This document shows, piece after piece, positions 31,452-42,078 of a stretch of 64,000 nt of DNA. The DNA lies in the NCBI RefSeq assembly GCF_963678975.1, contig NC_089285.1, positions 7,240,694 to 7,304,693 on the forward strand. Reading direction: 5' to 3'. This DNA is from Dysidea avara (taxonomy: Eukaryota; Porifera; Demospongiae; Dictyoceratida; Dysideidae). Both the position numbers and the translations under genes were made by a program. The notes below the pieces were generated by a model that was not told the origin of the DNA, did not search any database, and saw only the letters and a list, made by a program, of their open reading frames with translations. Numbering within the stretch: the stretch's first letter is position 1; each line of letters opens with the position of its first letter.

Positions 31452-31916
31452 ATGGCTCAGTTGGACTTGCCACTACCTGAAATCACCGTGTCTGAATTTG
31501 AACGCACGTTTGAACTAGTTGCTAGTGCAAAAGAATGGACTGAAACGAAAAAGAAATTGATTCTCCCAATTGATACTATGGTTGGCACCCTGCCACATCA
31601 ACAGACGAAGAAACCACCTGCATTTGTTAATGATCTGCACCGCTCACTTGCCTCTGCTTACCACACAGTGAGAATTCGCATCCAGTTAGCCTACAAGCGT
31701 AACAAACAGCGATATGATAAGGAAAAACCATTCACCCTCTTTACGGTTGGAGACCAAGTGTGGTTAAATGTTCCTGTTGTTAAACCTGGCTGTACTAAGA
31801 AGTTTACATCTCAATGGAGGGGTCCTTACACAGTAATGGACAAGGTAAATACATCTGATTACCGCATCCGGCTGATTGGTTCTCCTTCTAAGGACCTTGT
31901 AGTTCATCATAATTGA
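31452..31916 (+). CDS. Gag N-terminus fused in frame to integrase C-terminus
   Basis: A single 154-codon frame starts at ATG 31452. Residues 1 to about 38 (MAQLDLPLPEITVSEFERTF ... EWTETKKKLILP) look like the start of a retrotransposon Gag. From about residue 50 the sequence is the end of a gypsy-type integrase: an LHRSLASAYHTVR helix, AYKRNKQRYDKE, FTVGDQVWLNVP and a chromo-like/GPY-F end KFTSQWRGPYTVMDKVN. The join keeps the frame open, so the deletion between them removed the rest of gag and nearly all of pol precisely enough to leave an ORF. After TGA at 31914-31916 the same style of sequence runs on (KLCYGTPQTV). It cannot move by itself; mobilisation in trans would be required. Confidence 0.75.
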   Translation: MAQLDLPLPEITVSEFERTFELVASAKEWTETKKKLILPIDTMVGTLPHQQTKKPPAFVNDLHRSLASAYHTVRIRIQLAYKRNKQRYDKEKPFTLFTVGDQVWLNVPVVKPGCTKKFTSQWRGPYTVMDKVNTSDYRIRLIGSPSKDLVVHHN

Positions 31917-32154
31917 CTGAAATTGTGTTATGGGACACCACAGACGGTTTCTTCAAGCAACACTTCTGCTACAGCCCGCCTCTATCCAGATGTGGTACGC
32001 CAATCTCCTACAGAGCAAGTCAGAGGGTACACCTCTTCAGTTAACAACCCCCAACCAGACTTAGCTACCCCCACTACTCGACCGTCATGGAACTGTGTAC
32101 CTCCTGGATGCTACAATGACTTTGTACGCACTGATGATTTGTGAGGACACAAAA

Positions 32155-32171
32155 ACTTGGAGGGGAAGTAA
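32155..32171 (+). promoter_or_regulatory. Polypurine tract
   Basis: GGAGGGGAAGTAA lies directly before the 3' LTR, as expected for the plus-strand primer of LTR elements. Confidence 0.65.
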
Positions 32172-32355
32172 TGTAACAATGTAACACTTATTGTAATTGC
32201 ACATTATAATGTAATTGTACTTGTAAATGCACGTGCACTATTAATTGTCTGTACGCATGCGTAGTAACACATGTTATCACTGGTTGTGCTACGCTGTTGT
32301 TGTGCTCGATGCCTGTATGCGAACCCAACATCCTGTACGCGAACCCAACGTTACA
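32172..32355 (+). repeat. 3' LTR
   Basis: 184 bp, matching 31131-31289 from TGTAACAATG onward. Near its end a block (TGTATGCGAACCCAACATCC then TGTACGCGAACCCAACGTTA) is duplicated, explaining its greater length. Confidence 0.85.
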
Positions 32356-33130
32356 CGGTCTGGAATTCCACTTGGGAGAGGTATTTGTAGTTCTACTTTG
32401 GAAGAATCTCAGTTCTTCCTAATGACTATTACTGTAACCTACATCGAATAGTACAGCAAACAATCCACTTTGCTGATCAAAAGAGGATGCCATTTCAATT
32501 TTCTGTTGAAGAGCTTATGACAATATTGTCATGGGATTACTACAAACATGCAACTACTGAAAAGTTCTCTCTACATCATTTCCCCCTCTATTATGTCTTG
32601 AGACCAGTTTTACAATATACTTCAACATTTGCATTTAAAGGACAGAAAAAAGGAGAAATTGGTTTTTACACATTACATAAAGTCAAACCATTGTTGGATC
32701 ATTTGACTGTGGTTTTCCCATCTTATTATCAGCCATAAAAACAGGTATCATTGATGAAATGATGGTAGGAAAACTAGATGTAGGATCTCTTTCTTACAAT
32801 ACATGCCGAAACCCACCCTAGTTTGGCATTAAAGTTTGGGTTCTTTCAGAGACTAAGACAGGCTATGTCTAGGGTTTACAGATATACACAGTTGCTTCTA
32901 AAGGTAACAAAGAAAAACAAAATTGGGTAGCGAGCTAATGTCCATGTACTAATGAAAAAATCATCTTTATATGTACACAAATTCTCATGATTTGCTGTCT
33001 AACAGAGGCAAAACATGTTCAAATTGAAAAGGATTCCTAAAGACTTGATACCAACTGACAAGTCTTTACAAATAGCTCACACAGGTTTGCTGCCATCCCA
33101 AAAGACAACTTAACAACTGTGTGGTGGAAG

Positions 33131-36100
33131 TAGTGCTGTGAAACTTAACCGGTAAACTGGTTAACTTACCGGATATTTTAATTTTGCGGTTAGTGATTAA
33201 ATATTACATAACTGGTTGCAATAAGAGCCCACCTTCGTCTCAACCATTCACCCGAGTATTCTAATCTGTTTCCTGATGAAAAGACCAATGAAAACAAGCA
33301 GCCTAGAATTGAAGAATTCACACGTTTAGCAGCTACTGTGGCAAGACTATCAGCCAGTTCCATTGTGCGAAGGTGTTGACAGAGGAGGTAACTGATTTTA
33401 TTGTTAGAGACATGTGTCCTATAAGTACTGTAGGGATTTGTGAACTTGATGCAAGCAGTGGAACCACGCTATACTGTTCCATGTAGGAAACTATCAAGGG
33501 CTTAGTTGTCAAGAAATTTATATCAATGAAAAACCAGACAAATGTTCAACTTGCAAAGCAAAGTTATTTATCTCTTACCACTGATATGTGGACCTCTCAT
33601 TCTGGCCATGGGTATATTTCACTTATTGCACACTACATTGCAGCAGACTTTGAAATGAATCATAATTATCTTACCACTTGCCACTTACCTGGAACACATG
33701 ATCACACTAACATCGCGACTGCTCTTAGAAACCTGGCTGATGAGTGGGAAATTGATTTGGATGACCAGGTAACTTGTTTTACGACGGACAATGGTTCCAA
33801 CATTGTTAAAATGTTGAAGGAGGATTTAGAGAAGATGCATATTCCTTGTATTGGGCATGCCCTCAACTTGTCTGTTGAAGCAGCATCAAAGGAAAGATCC
33901 CTTGTTACTGCTATAGCTCGTTGCCGAAAAGCAGTTACCCATTTTCATCAGACCATGAAGCATTGACATCAAAGCAAAACCTACTGGAATTGCCTGAACA
34001 CTCTCTGATCCAAGATGTGTTCACTAGGTGGAACTCCATGTATGACATGATCAAGAGAGCATGTGAACAACAACTAGCTGTATTTCAGAGAAGAAGAGAC
34101 CTGACTCACTTAGAGCTCAGTTCTAGTGAATTGAGGCTTTTAGAAGATGTGGTGGATAGTGTTGGAACCAAACAAAGATGTCACAACTTACCTCAGTTCC
34201 GAGTCTTATCCTACTATACCCTCCCTAGGGCCACTTTACAGTGCCGTTCAAGATTTTACATCTGAAGAAGCAAAACTTAACAAAACTATATTCATCTCAT
34301 TTGTCTTTCACATCAATTGATAGTATTTTCCATGATTTTGCATCTCAGTTTTTTCATCAGAATAAGTTCAAGTAAAGGATTGAATGAATCGCTCAATGGA
34401 AGCTCACATAAATCCTTCAGCCACTTTTCCAGTCACAATGAGTTTGAAGCTGTTGCTAAACCAGCTGAATTAACTTTAGAAGACTTGACTAACTTTATGC
34501 CTTCAAATCAGGTTAAAGAATGAACAGATGTGGAAAAACAACAAGATTGGCTGTCATGTCAGGCAGATGTGATACGTAGTTTCTGTTGAAGCTATAAAGC
34601 CTACCATTGCAGGAATATGTACATCACAATAGATGCTACAATATCAACAGAAAATGATCACAAAAGTGTGCTAATAACAAAACTAATGACTTTCGGCCCA
34701 CTGAGTTACAATGTGTATGAGGAAGGGAGTGTATATTGAACTTTAAAAATTTCCATTCCACCATTCCAGTAGTCCATTCCACTGTTTATACACTCCCATG
34801 AGGAAGTAGGAGTTGAGGCTGCTGAAGGCAATCTACCCTCAGGTATTACAACATAATAGCATGTGAAGAATGCAATGGTAACCCCACAAGTATGGTTGGT
34901 ATTCCATGTGATTTTCTTACACCTTATCAAGAATTGTTTAATGTGGTTTCCACATCTGTAAAAAAGATGGGACATTTAGCAATTCAGGAAGTGACAGACA
35001 AGTCATTGTTGAAGTTCTAGCACTGTCCGAAATTACAAAACAGGTACAAGAAAATATTCATTATGTAATCATGCTCAAAACAGCAAAAAGTTATTTTAAA
35101 TCATACATTTACTTTCCTAAGAGTGATTTCTTAATAAGGACTAAACATCATACACTAATTGAAGCAGATATGAAAGATGATACTCCAGATCACAAAGAGC
35201 CATGATGGGAGCTTTCATCCATTTTTACTCCTGCATAATGCGATAAATTCTAAGTTTGAAGGATACATTCAGAAAATGTTTGGTGTGACAAAGAGTGCTG
35301 TCACTGCTGCGGGTGAAAAAAAATTATGACAGAGTCAAAGGCATCGTATAAGTTGTATTTAAAATTCAAGTCATAAAAGAGATGCTCAAGATATGGCAGT
35401 ACTCCAAGCAAACAATGAAAATTGATTCCATTACAATCCATTTCTATTAGTTGATGTTATGTACTGTTATCGTAAATAATTTTCATGTAAAAGCTTCTCT
35501 AATTTATTTGATGTTTATTGTTCTAACATATTGAAAGGTTCAAACGTTTATCAGCCATTGACATGGACACTACATACCAGGATCCAACTGTCTCCCCGTG
35601 TTTGAATAAAGCGAGCCCTTTGGATCCTACATTCAAGACTTCAGCACATATGTCAAGGAAGAAGTTAAAGATATATCTGATGAGTTAGTAGCATATGTTT
35701 CTAGTGGTGAAGAGTGTGAAGATGTTGTAGTCACTGAAGTCAGCGAAGTAGAAACAGATGTCACAGAAGAAAGTGCTCCCCGCAAGAAACCAAGACTAGA
35801 AAAATTGCTCAATAAGCGATTTGAAGATTAATCTGCTACTAGTGGAGCAGCTGCTGTATCAAGAAGTGAGATTGTGCAGGCTGAGATAAGTCATTACAAG
35901 GGAAAGCCAGTCATAGTTCTGAGGGAAAAGCCACTACAGTGGTGGAATTTGAATAAGCATATCCTGCCAAACCTAGCTAAACTGGCCCAGAAATACTTGC
36001 AGGTATTGTGGCTACATCTGTATCCCTAAGAACGTCCATTTAGTATTGCAGGGAACATTGTGAGTACCAAAAGAACAGCTCTACTTCCAGAAAATGTAAA

Positions 36101-36458
36101 AAAAGCTTGTTTTTCTACATGAAAATATCCCTCTACGTTTAAAGCAATTTCTATTTACTTAGTCTCAAGGACAAGGATAGTATACTGTTTGATTATGTGT
36201 ACTAACACTAAATCTTTTATAAATTTTTGACATTTTGTATGCCGCATTGTTACTGCACGGTTTTAGTTTTGTGTACTAATGTGGTTCAGTGTGTCTATAT
36301 TATGATAAAATAACATAACATTTGGTGTATGGCTGGTTTTCTTAGCAAATTCTGTCATTAATCAGGAGAGTGAGGAAACCAGGCAGTTAACCGGATAACC
36401 GGCAGTCATAGTGTATCCAGTAACTGATTATGACTTCTCTAACAGTTTCACAGCTTTA
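33131..36458 (+). mobile_element. hAT transposon with 8-bp target duplication
   Basis: The left end TAGTGCTGTGAAACTTAAC matches the reverse complement of the right end, TAAAGCTGTGAAACTGTTAG. The 8-bp flanks GGTGGAAG (33123-33130) and GGTGGAAA (36459-36466) form a target duplication with one later change. They lie inside the piggyBac coding sequence, which continues correctly across the element. Subterminal AACCGG words occur at both ends (33150-33175, 36388-36400). Hence the boundaries are firm although the termini have lost the usual CAG start. Confidence 0.9.
33225..36120 (+). pseudogene. hAT transposase (ZBED-like), decayed
   Basis: The best-preserved part (33526-33966) reads QSYLSLTTDMWTSHSGHGYI with the first catalytic Asp, VTCFTTDNGSNIVKMLKEDL with the second, and IPCIGHALNLSVEAA, all typical of hAT transposases of the ZBED group. 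Upstream, LFPDEKTNENKQPRIEEFT near 33260 may be the linker after a lost BED finger. From 35555 onward, broken by stops, come IDMDTTYQDPTVSPCLNKAS, RKKPRLEKLLNKRFED and LQWWNLNKHILPNLAKLAQK, then ERPFSIAGNIVSTKRTALLP, the hAT dimerisation domain with its catalytic Glu. Between 34500 and 35530 coding sense is lost, which may reflect a further insertion. Several stops and frameshifts make it inactive. Confidence 0.75.
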
Positions 36459-36699
36459 GGTGGAAAGATAGAAGAGATGCGTATTTGATGAACACTTTAT
36501 ATCAAAAGGCAGTCCAAATAGCCATGAGAACACAGAAAGGAGCAAAAGATAAAACGCAGATGTCTTGTTTTGCCATGATCAGAGATTACAACCAGAAAAT
36601 GGAAGATGTTGACCTAACCGAACAACACCTTAGTTACTATGCAAGGAGCCATCTGACTTTGGCAAAACACCACAGGCTTTACTCTGTCTCTTGACATTA

Positions 36700-37375
36700 A
36701 CTCACTTAAAATATGCCAAAAGTGCCATTTCCGACAAAAATCTTTTGTACTTTTCAAAATTTTCATACATTAAACTTTTTGTAAAATTCTCATTATACAG
36801 TACTGGTAGTGACCACCCCTCGTTAGTAAATGAGAACTATATTTGTGAGTGCCATAATTGTTTGACCATATTGTGTAAACAATATGGCTTCATTATGCTT
36901 ATAAGGCTACTCCAAATTATTTCCTGTCCACCACCCGCATCTGGTTATTGTGAGCTCTAAATATTCCATTATTCCGTATTCTTTCATTATTTTCTGGTTA
37001 TTCCTGCACAATGTACTGGTTCAGTAAAAAGCCAGTGTCACTTCACGTGTCATCAGTGCTATCAAGTCTGCAAATTCATGTTTGTGTTATTTTTGGAACT
37101 TAAAAAGGAAGGTACAAGCCTAAACATGCTTTTATGCAGCTTTTATGGTTGTGTCAGGCAAACAATGGCTTGAATAAGTTACCAATCTTATAATAATGGA
37201 AATGGACAGCCTGCCTGCATGCAAATATGCCCAAGTCCAGTGAATTTACTTGGAGTGGCCTAACCCATGGTCTACAATAGACATTGCAGCTGTGAATGAT
37301 GTGTGTGTGTGTGCAGATTAGCTACTCTACACTAACTGCATATAATGTGGTACATGAAACAATTTATTTCAGTTT
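36700..37375. other. Spacer downstream of the piggyBac nest
   Basis: No recognised gene; an 89-codon plus frame at 36691-36960 has no motif. A GTGTGTGTGTG run lies at 37302-37313. The piggyBac right terminus should fall in this stretch but I could not place it. Confidence 0.4.
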
Positions 37376-37377
37376 AT

Positions 37378-38150
37378 AGAACTTTGCGTGGGCGAGATCA
37401 AAGGAAAAAGTTTACTTTAAATTTCATAAAGTACACTCTCAGCTAGCCAACTGCTTCATCGACCACAAAGAGTGCTTTATTGCACCGCAAAGAGTGCTTT
37501 ATTCGTTCAATAAAGCACTCTTTGCGGTGCAATAAAGCACTCTTTGTGGGCAATAAAGCACAGTTGCTCACGTGCCTTAGTGTAGGCTAATAGCCTATGG
37601 GGCTCGCGCCAGTACAACTAATCATCCAAGCAGGTGAAGGCTGATAGCCTCGCCGCGCTGAGTGATCAATCACCCCAGCCAATACGAGTTCCACCACTGG
37701 ATTGCTTTTATAGACATACCTCAATGCTTTGATGATGGGTGGGAGAAGGTAACGTTGCTGTTACGTTTGTTAATGTAAACGGACAAGTCCTGGAGATATC
37801 ACGGAAATACTTCACCGTGTGACTCACAATAGAATCGATTGTGGGTTGCGAACAAAACCTGCCAAAAGACGCGATGAACGTCTACTATGCCAAACTATGG
37901 TGAAATACGCGTGAGTTACTTTATTAAACTACTTTGTGTGCGTTCAGGCTGCTAATAGTTCGTGCAACGCTTGTTAATTACAAGTCCTAGTGTATGGTGA
38001 AGCTACACGACTAGAAAGTTCCATAAATCATTTAAAGCATAGCCTTGCTCGTGCTATATTTCGCCTTGTGCTTTATTAGCATCTCGGCCGCGCGTCTCGT
38101 ACTTTATTTTTCATATAGCACTCGCGGCTGTGCTTTAACATATACGTAAA
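37378..38150 (+). repeat. Dispersed element R4, copy 1
   Basis: About 770 bp that recur inverted at about 57630-58345 and 62025-62720. Near its start four CAATAAAGCACTCTTTG-type words are arranged as a palindrome (37465-37555). Then come a GC-rich block around GGCTAATAGCCTATGGGGCTC (37588) and, near 38085-38110, CGCGCGTCTCGTACTTTATTTTTCATATAGCA. A possible exon ending at a GTGAGT donor (37912) reads IESIVGCEQNLPKDAMNVYY but has no recognised family. It behaves as a mobile repeat of unknown class. Confidence 0.75.
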
Positions 38151-38683
38151 TGCAATATTATTGTTTGTGGGAAGCCATATACATTAATACATGTCCACAA
38201 CAGATTTTAATCACCGTGGTATACCCAATGGATACAATATTCACATGAACAAACTGCACAAACTATATTACCTATCTTATAGTGTATGGTCTTGGCTGAA
38301 ATGCACAACCACTGACTATTTAACTTGTAATTATATACTTGTCAGAGTTCCATGTCTTATGATAGGTAGCTAGCTCAACCATCTGGTGTGTATTCATGAA
38401 CACTATATGAGGATGCTAATGTGATGACAATGACTAGAGTTCTGACACATGTAGTAATACAAGTTAGACTACAGCTGCTTAATATAGTAGGACTGTATAG
38501 TCTCATCCACAACCATAAATACTCACAGTCAAGTATGTCTGATAACAACAATTAAGCTTACACTGAAATTGATACCCACTAACATATATTGCTCTACATA
38601 TCTACAGCAAATATCTTTACCAATAAAACAAATCCATTACTGGATTAATAAAAAGTACACAAAAGAGATGAATATAAATTTTT
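38151..38683. other. No recognised feature
   Basis: AT-rich spacer between R4 and a fold-back element; a 60-codon frame at 38191-38373 has no support. Confidence 0.5.
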
Positions 38684-38910
38684 AAAAGGGGAATAGGGAT
38701 AGCTGAAAAAAAAAGCCATGAAACAAGAAGGGATCGCTGGGGTGGTAATGCAATCCACAAATCCCTATTTTGACTCTCTCAAAGTGACGGAGCGTGTAAC
38801 TAAAATTTATGACATGTAGAGAGTCAAATAGGGAGTTGTGGTTTACATTACCACCCCAGAAACCCCTTCTTGTTTGGTGGCTTTTTTCAGTGATCCCTAT
38901 TCCTCTTTTA
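38684..38910. mobile_element. AGGGAT fold-back MITE, about 110-bp arms
   Basis: The left arm AAAAGGGGAATAGGGATAGC ... ACAAGAAGGGATCGCTGGGG ... ATCCCTATTTTGACTCTC is mirrored by GAGAGTCAAATAGGG ... CCCCAGAAACCCCTTCTTGT ... ATCCCTATTCCTCTTTT. The arms have diverged more than those of the 29146-29522 element, which shares the AATAGGGAT/ACAAGAAG words. Half of a relative lies at 23004-23095. The two 77-91 codon frames here are palindrome artefacts. Confidence 0.85.
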
Positions 38911-39299
38911 TTCATCTAGTTATATTCCAGTATGAAACAACTGGTGACGGCAATCTACAAGTTAGCTACTCACTTTTTGACTGTCTTCTCAGCATCTGTT
39001 TGTCGATTCCAGGCCAAGAAATCACTTTAACATCCCAACATCCTGTTGAAATGTACACAGAAATAAATAGAAAAAATTTACATAAAATTTGTGAAATTTT
39101 GTCTAAAATATGAATTTTAATTAGAAATATGAAATTAATGGCAAAATCAGGAGATATCATTGTGAGTTTTCAAGTGACTAACCCCTGCTAGAGGGAAAAA
39201 ATCATGTGTAATCTCTAGTCTGGTAAATCAGGCATTGAACTCACGAAACATACATGGATACCAGAAAACGCTATGGCGATCAATGCAATAGTCCAGACA

Positions 39300-39925
39300 C
39301 CTCAACTGTCACACATTACACGTGAGTCACACGCATTGGATTGTTGTCCCACGCACGGCTTTCCATCTCACGCATTGTAATTGCTGGAAAATTAAGATCT
39401 AATGCAGGGGCAGATCCAGACTAGGGGGGTTCCATTTTTGGAATTGCAACTTCAGCCTAGCTGTAAGTTGAAGACCAAAAAAAAAAAAAAGATCATCACC
39501 TGCTGACAACAGCTACCCCTCACCATAGATACCCTTACCAACTATATTTCCTTATTTATATCTAGATACATAACTTGCTACACAGCTCCACAAAGGACTA
39601 CTGTGACTGCTCTATTAGAGTATATCGATTTGACTGCTCTATTAGAGTATCTCGAGTAAGAGAGGCTCTTTCAAAAGGGGGGTTCCATGAAACCCTTGGA
39701 ACCCCCCCCCCCTGTAATGTAAGCTAATTTCATTTCAGATCTCTTGGCAAAGCACTAAACAGTGCTCTAATGGCTAAAAATGGAGAGGTATAACTGAAAA
39801 TAGCCAAAGAAAGTGGCCATTTTTACAGGAATATTTCTACTGAGGAGATTCACGCACAAGTAAGCAAGTCTCACTCACTCATTTTAACCTCAGGTCTCAC
39901 TGCAAGTGCACTTTCTAATTTGCGG
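39300..39925 (-). repeat. Dispersed repeat R2, copy 2 (interrupted)
   Basis: Reverse complement of 2436-2735. The match runs 39300-39404 (CCATCTCACGCATTGTAATT) and resumes at 39720-39925 (CTAATGGCTAAAAATGGAGA, AACTGAAAATAGCCAAA). The 310-bp element between them has no counterpart in copy 1. Confidence 0.7.
39405..39714. mobile_element. Non-autonomous hAT-like element, 5-bp target duplication
   Basis: Starts CAGGGGCAGATCCAGACTAG and ends in a C-run plus CTG, with GGGGGGTTCCA / TGGAACCCCCC inside both ends. TAATG flanks both sides (39400-39404, 39715-39719). The CAGGGGC start and 5-bp duplication match the autonomous element at 47067-50129, suggesting that transposase group as its mobiliser. 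Inside are a 13-bp poly-A run and two GCTCTATTAGAGTAT words. Confidence 0.75.
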
Positions 39926-40410
39926 TTTCTGGTAGTTACGTCACAGAAGCCCTACGGGCTTATGAACTCCTGTACAGATATACTAACCCCAGACAGTATA
40001 TCACTGCATATCTATGGTCACGTGGTGAAAAGAATATTTCCCACGCATTTAATGTTCAAGCGGACGGTACGGACGGTAATTCCACAGTACTTACGTGACT
40101 CGTGACTCGTGACTGCACTCGTAGATACTTTTCACTCTGGCTGATTATCAGGACCAACTCTTATTAATGCACTATAATGCACTTTGCAGGTTTGCGCATG
40201 CGTATTGAATGTTGTCGCTGATTCAGCTGACTGACGTGACTGTAGATTTTGTGTGAAGTCTGTCTCACAATGACACTGGTATGACCTTTAATCCTGTAAC
40301 TTTTGTTATGTTTTCTATTTTGCAGTGGCACCAACGGAAGCGATGTGATCCCGAGGTGTTAGAGCGACAGATGATATAGTCTCGCTTCGTCAGAATGGTC
40401 AGATCACTTT

Positions 40411-40444
40411 ATATACTAACCCCGGGTACTTGGGGTTAGTATAT
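40411..40444. repeat. Perfect 13-bp hairpin
   Basis: ATATACTAACCCC pairs perfectly with GGGGTTAGTATAT across an 8-base loop. The word ATACTAACCCC also occurs at 39978. Role unknown. Confidence 0.8.
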
Positions 40445-40553
40445 TTGTAGTTTGTTACGGGTAAATACAAGGTCTGGCTGTACCCTTTGTTATCTCTCAA
40501 TACTTGTATACATGAGCGTTAACAATTGTAAATATACAATGCAACTAATAATA

Positions 40554-40700
40554 TAAGTCGCCATGTAATGGTGTGGTGTGAAATGGATAGCTGACCAGAG
40601 TCTGCTCAACAAACAAGATTTTCCTCCAGTAAAGGACCTTGTTCTCCAAGCCTAAATGTGTTTGTGTTGTTTTATGTATTGCTATAATGCTGTTGTTTGT
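40554..40700 (+). repeat. Dispersed repeat R3, copy 2
   Basis: Same orientation match to 27582-27715: AAGTCGCCATGTAATGG, GACCTTGTTCTCCAAGCCTA and TGTGTTTGTGTTGTTTTATG. The second copy has about 15 extra bases (TTTTCCTCCAGTAAAG) in the middle. Confidence 0.75.
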
Positions 40701-41433
40701 CAGAACTGCTTACAATGAACAGTAGCTACCATATTTGGAGGTAAACAAGACAAGACTCAGCACAAACCACACCTTCACTTATTCCAGTTGTTAATTCACA
40801 CATTTGTGTAATTAGTTTATTGTGTTTCATCATCTTTGTATCATGTACATAACATCTACATGGGTCAAACCAACTAGTTACTCTCAAGGTAATTAAGAGG
40901 TCCATGTGTCCTGGGTAACTGCTTGTTCATCCAGGAGGTGGATAATGAACTCCATATCATCATTATTTTAATTACACACCTGCATATTAATTTAACACTC
41001 TAGTGGCTGCTAATTAACTACAACCACCTGTTAACTGTAGTACAGTCCAAACCTTTTTTGTTCTCTTGACCCCTTGTGTTGTATTTTTTTTCTTTGTTTC
41101 AACAGGGATAACAGCCTTGGTTGATATTATATGGCTGTGTGACTGGAGCAATGAGCCAGGGGTAAAGTTTGGGCTACTATTGCCTCAATATAGCTGTAGA
41201 ATTGACCATACCATCACCATTTTGTTTAAGCACACATGCTAAAGAGGTTGGAAGATGGCTCTCTGTAGCTGACTTATAATAAATCTGTTCAGGTACATAC
41301 CTACATGAATATTGATCATTGTCCCCATTAGTTTTTGTTGGGCTTTGGTGGACAGTGATTTGTTGGTTTTGGTTGTTGGCTGTTGATATCCACCTGTTAG
41401 CTTTTGAAAGTGAAAAAAAAAATTTCTTACTCT
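40701..41433. other. No recognised gene
   Basis: AT-rich spacer with no supported exon or repeat. It ends at the target duplication of the next element. Confidence 0.5.
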
Positions 41434-41441
41434 GTTGATAT

Positions 41442-42070
41442 TAGAGGTGTACCAATATGCGTTTTTGGCATGTACCGATATTCGATATTGGTGCCACCAA
41501 AAGAGGCCGATAACTGATAGTCGATCTGATATTTGCATTATAGTTAAAAGTGTACATTTACCTACCCTACAACAACATGTGCATGTATTCATTGCTATAC
41601 TCTGCCTGTGGTGGTGGTATACAGCTTGGGTTTCTATTGTGCAATCCAGACAATTAGGCACCCACAAACATTTTTATGTATACTCCCATGAAGCCTTATA
41701 CAGATATTTCTGCATTCTAATGTGAGAAAGCTGGTACAGCAAGTTTCCTTGGTTATCCTGTGACCCTTCTTTTTATTACAAGGTAGCTACTCTATAACTG
41801 CTTCATTTATAAACACTGTGTCTGTGATAGCTTTCCAGCAAGACAGTAGAATCGCGTGTATTTATATGGCTTCTCGTAGCGTAGCGCTTGTTTCAGAGTG
41901 AACAATAAGCCACTGGCACTAAAGAGCCACATGAATAATGTAGAAAAGCAATGCACAATCCAAACTATTGCTGCTGTATAAATATCAGTAGCGATATCGG
42001 TCCTCCTGCTGTTCTGTACCGATACCGATATTGGCCATATTGGTGGCCGATATTATATCGTACACCTCTA
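41442..42070. mobile_element. Non-autonomous hAT element, perfect 8-bp target duplication
   Basis: The left end TAGAGGTGTACCAATATGCG and right end TATCGTACACCTCTA are inverted, with further inverted CGATATTGG/CCGATATTGG words just inside. GTTGATAT flanks both sides exactly (41434-41441, 42071-42078). The 629-bp inside has no transposase; the 142-codon minus frame and 96-codon plus frame crossing the left end are unsupported. Confidence 0.9.
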
Positions 42071-42078
42071 GTTGATAT

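Larger units (their letters stand above)
31131..32355 (+). mobile_element. Internally deleted Ty3/gypsy-type LTR retrotransposon
   Basis: Two related direct repeats bound the element: 31131-31289 and 32172-32355, both starting TGTAACAATGTAACACTTAT and ending in GTTACA. The left one is followed by a primer-binding-site-like TTGGTGTCAGAAGTGGGATT. The right one is preceded by a purine tract GGAGGGGAAG. The flanking bases are CAGT and CGGT; the paralogue at 50.6-51.9 kb has a single uninterrupted AAACAGTCTGGAATTCC, so a 4-bp target duplication with one later change fits. At 1225 bp the element lacks protease, reverse transcriptase and RNase H. Confidence 0.85.
30481..36690 (+). pseudogene. piggyBac transposase, copy 2, carrying nested insertions
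   Basis: The host sequence is piggyBac-like. The N-terminal remains lie at 30500-31130. MPFQFSVEELMTILSWDYYK and FYTLHKVKPLLDHLTVVFPS lie at 32487-32738. The first catalytic region IDEMMVGKLDVGS (about 32750) is followed by GIKVWVLSETKTGYV (32823), and a Lys-Trp-Trp-type VWWK ends at 33130. The last part resumes at 36459 with WKDRRDAYLMNTLYQKAVQI, CFAMIRDYNQKMEDVDLTEQ (third catalytic region) and HLSYYARSHLTLAKHH. Three insertions break it: about 30604-30833, an LTR element at 31131-32355 and a hAT element at 33131-36458. Independent stops and frameshifts are also present. An inverted paralogue lies at 50636-51893. Confidence 0.8.
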
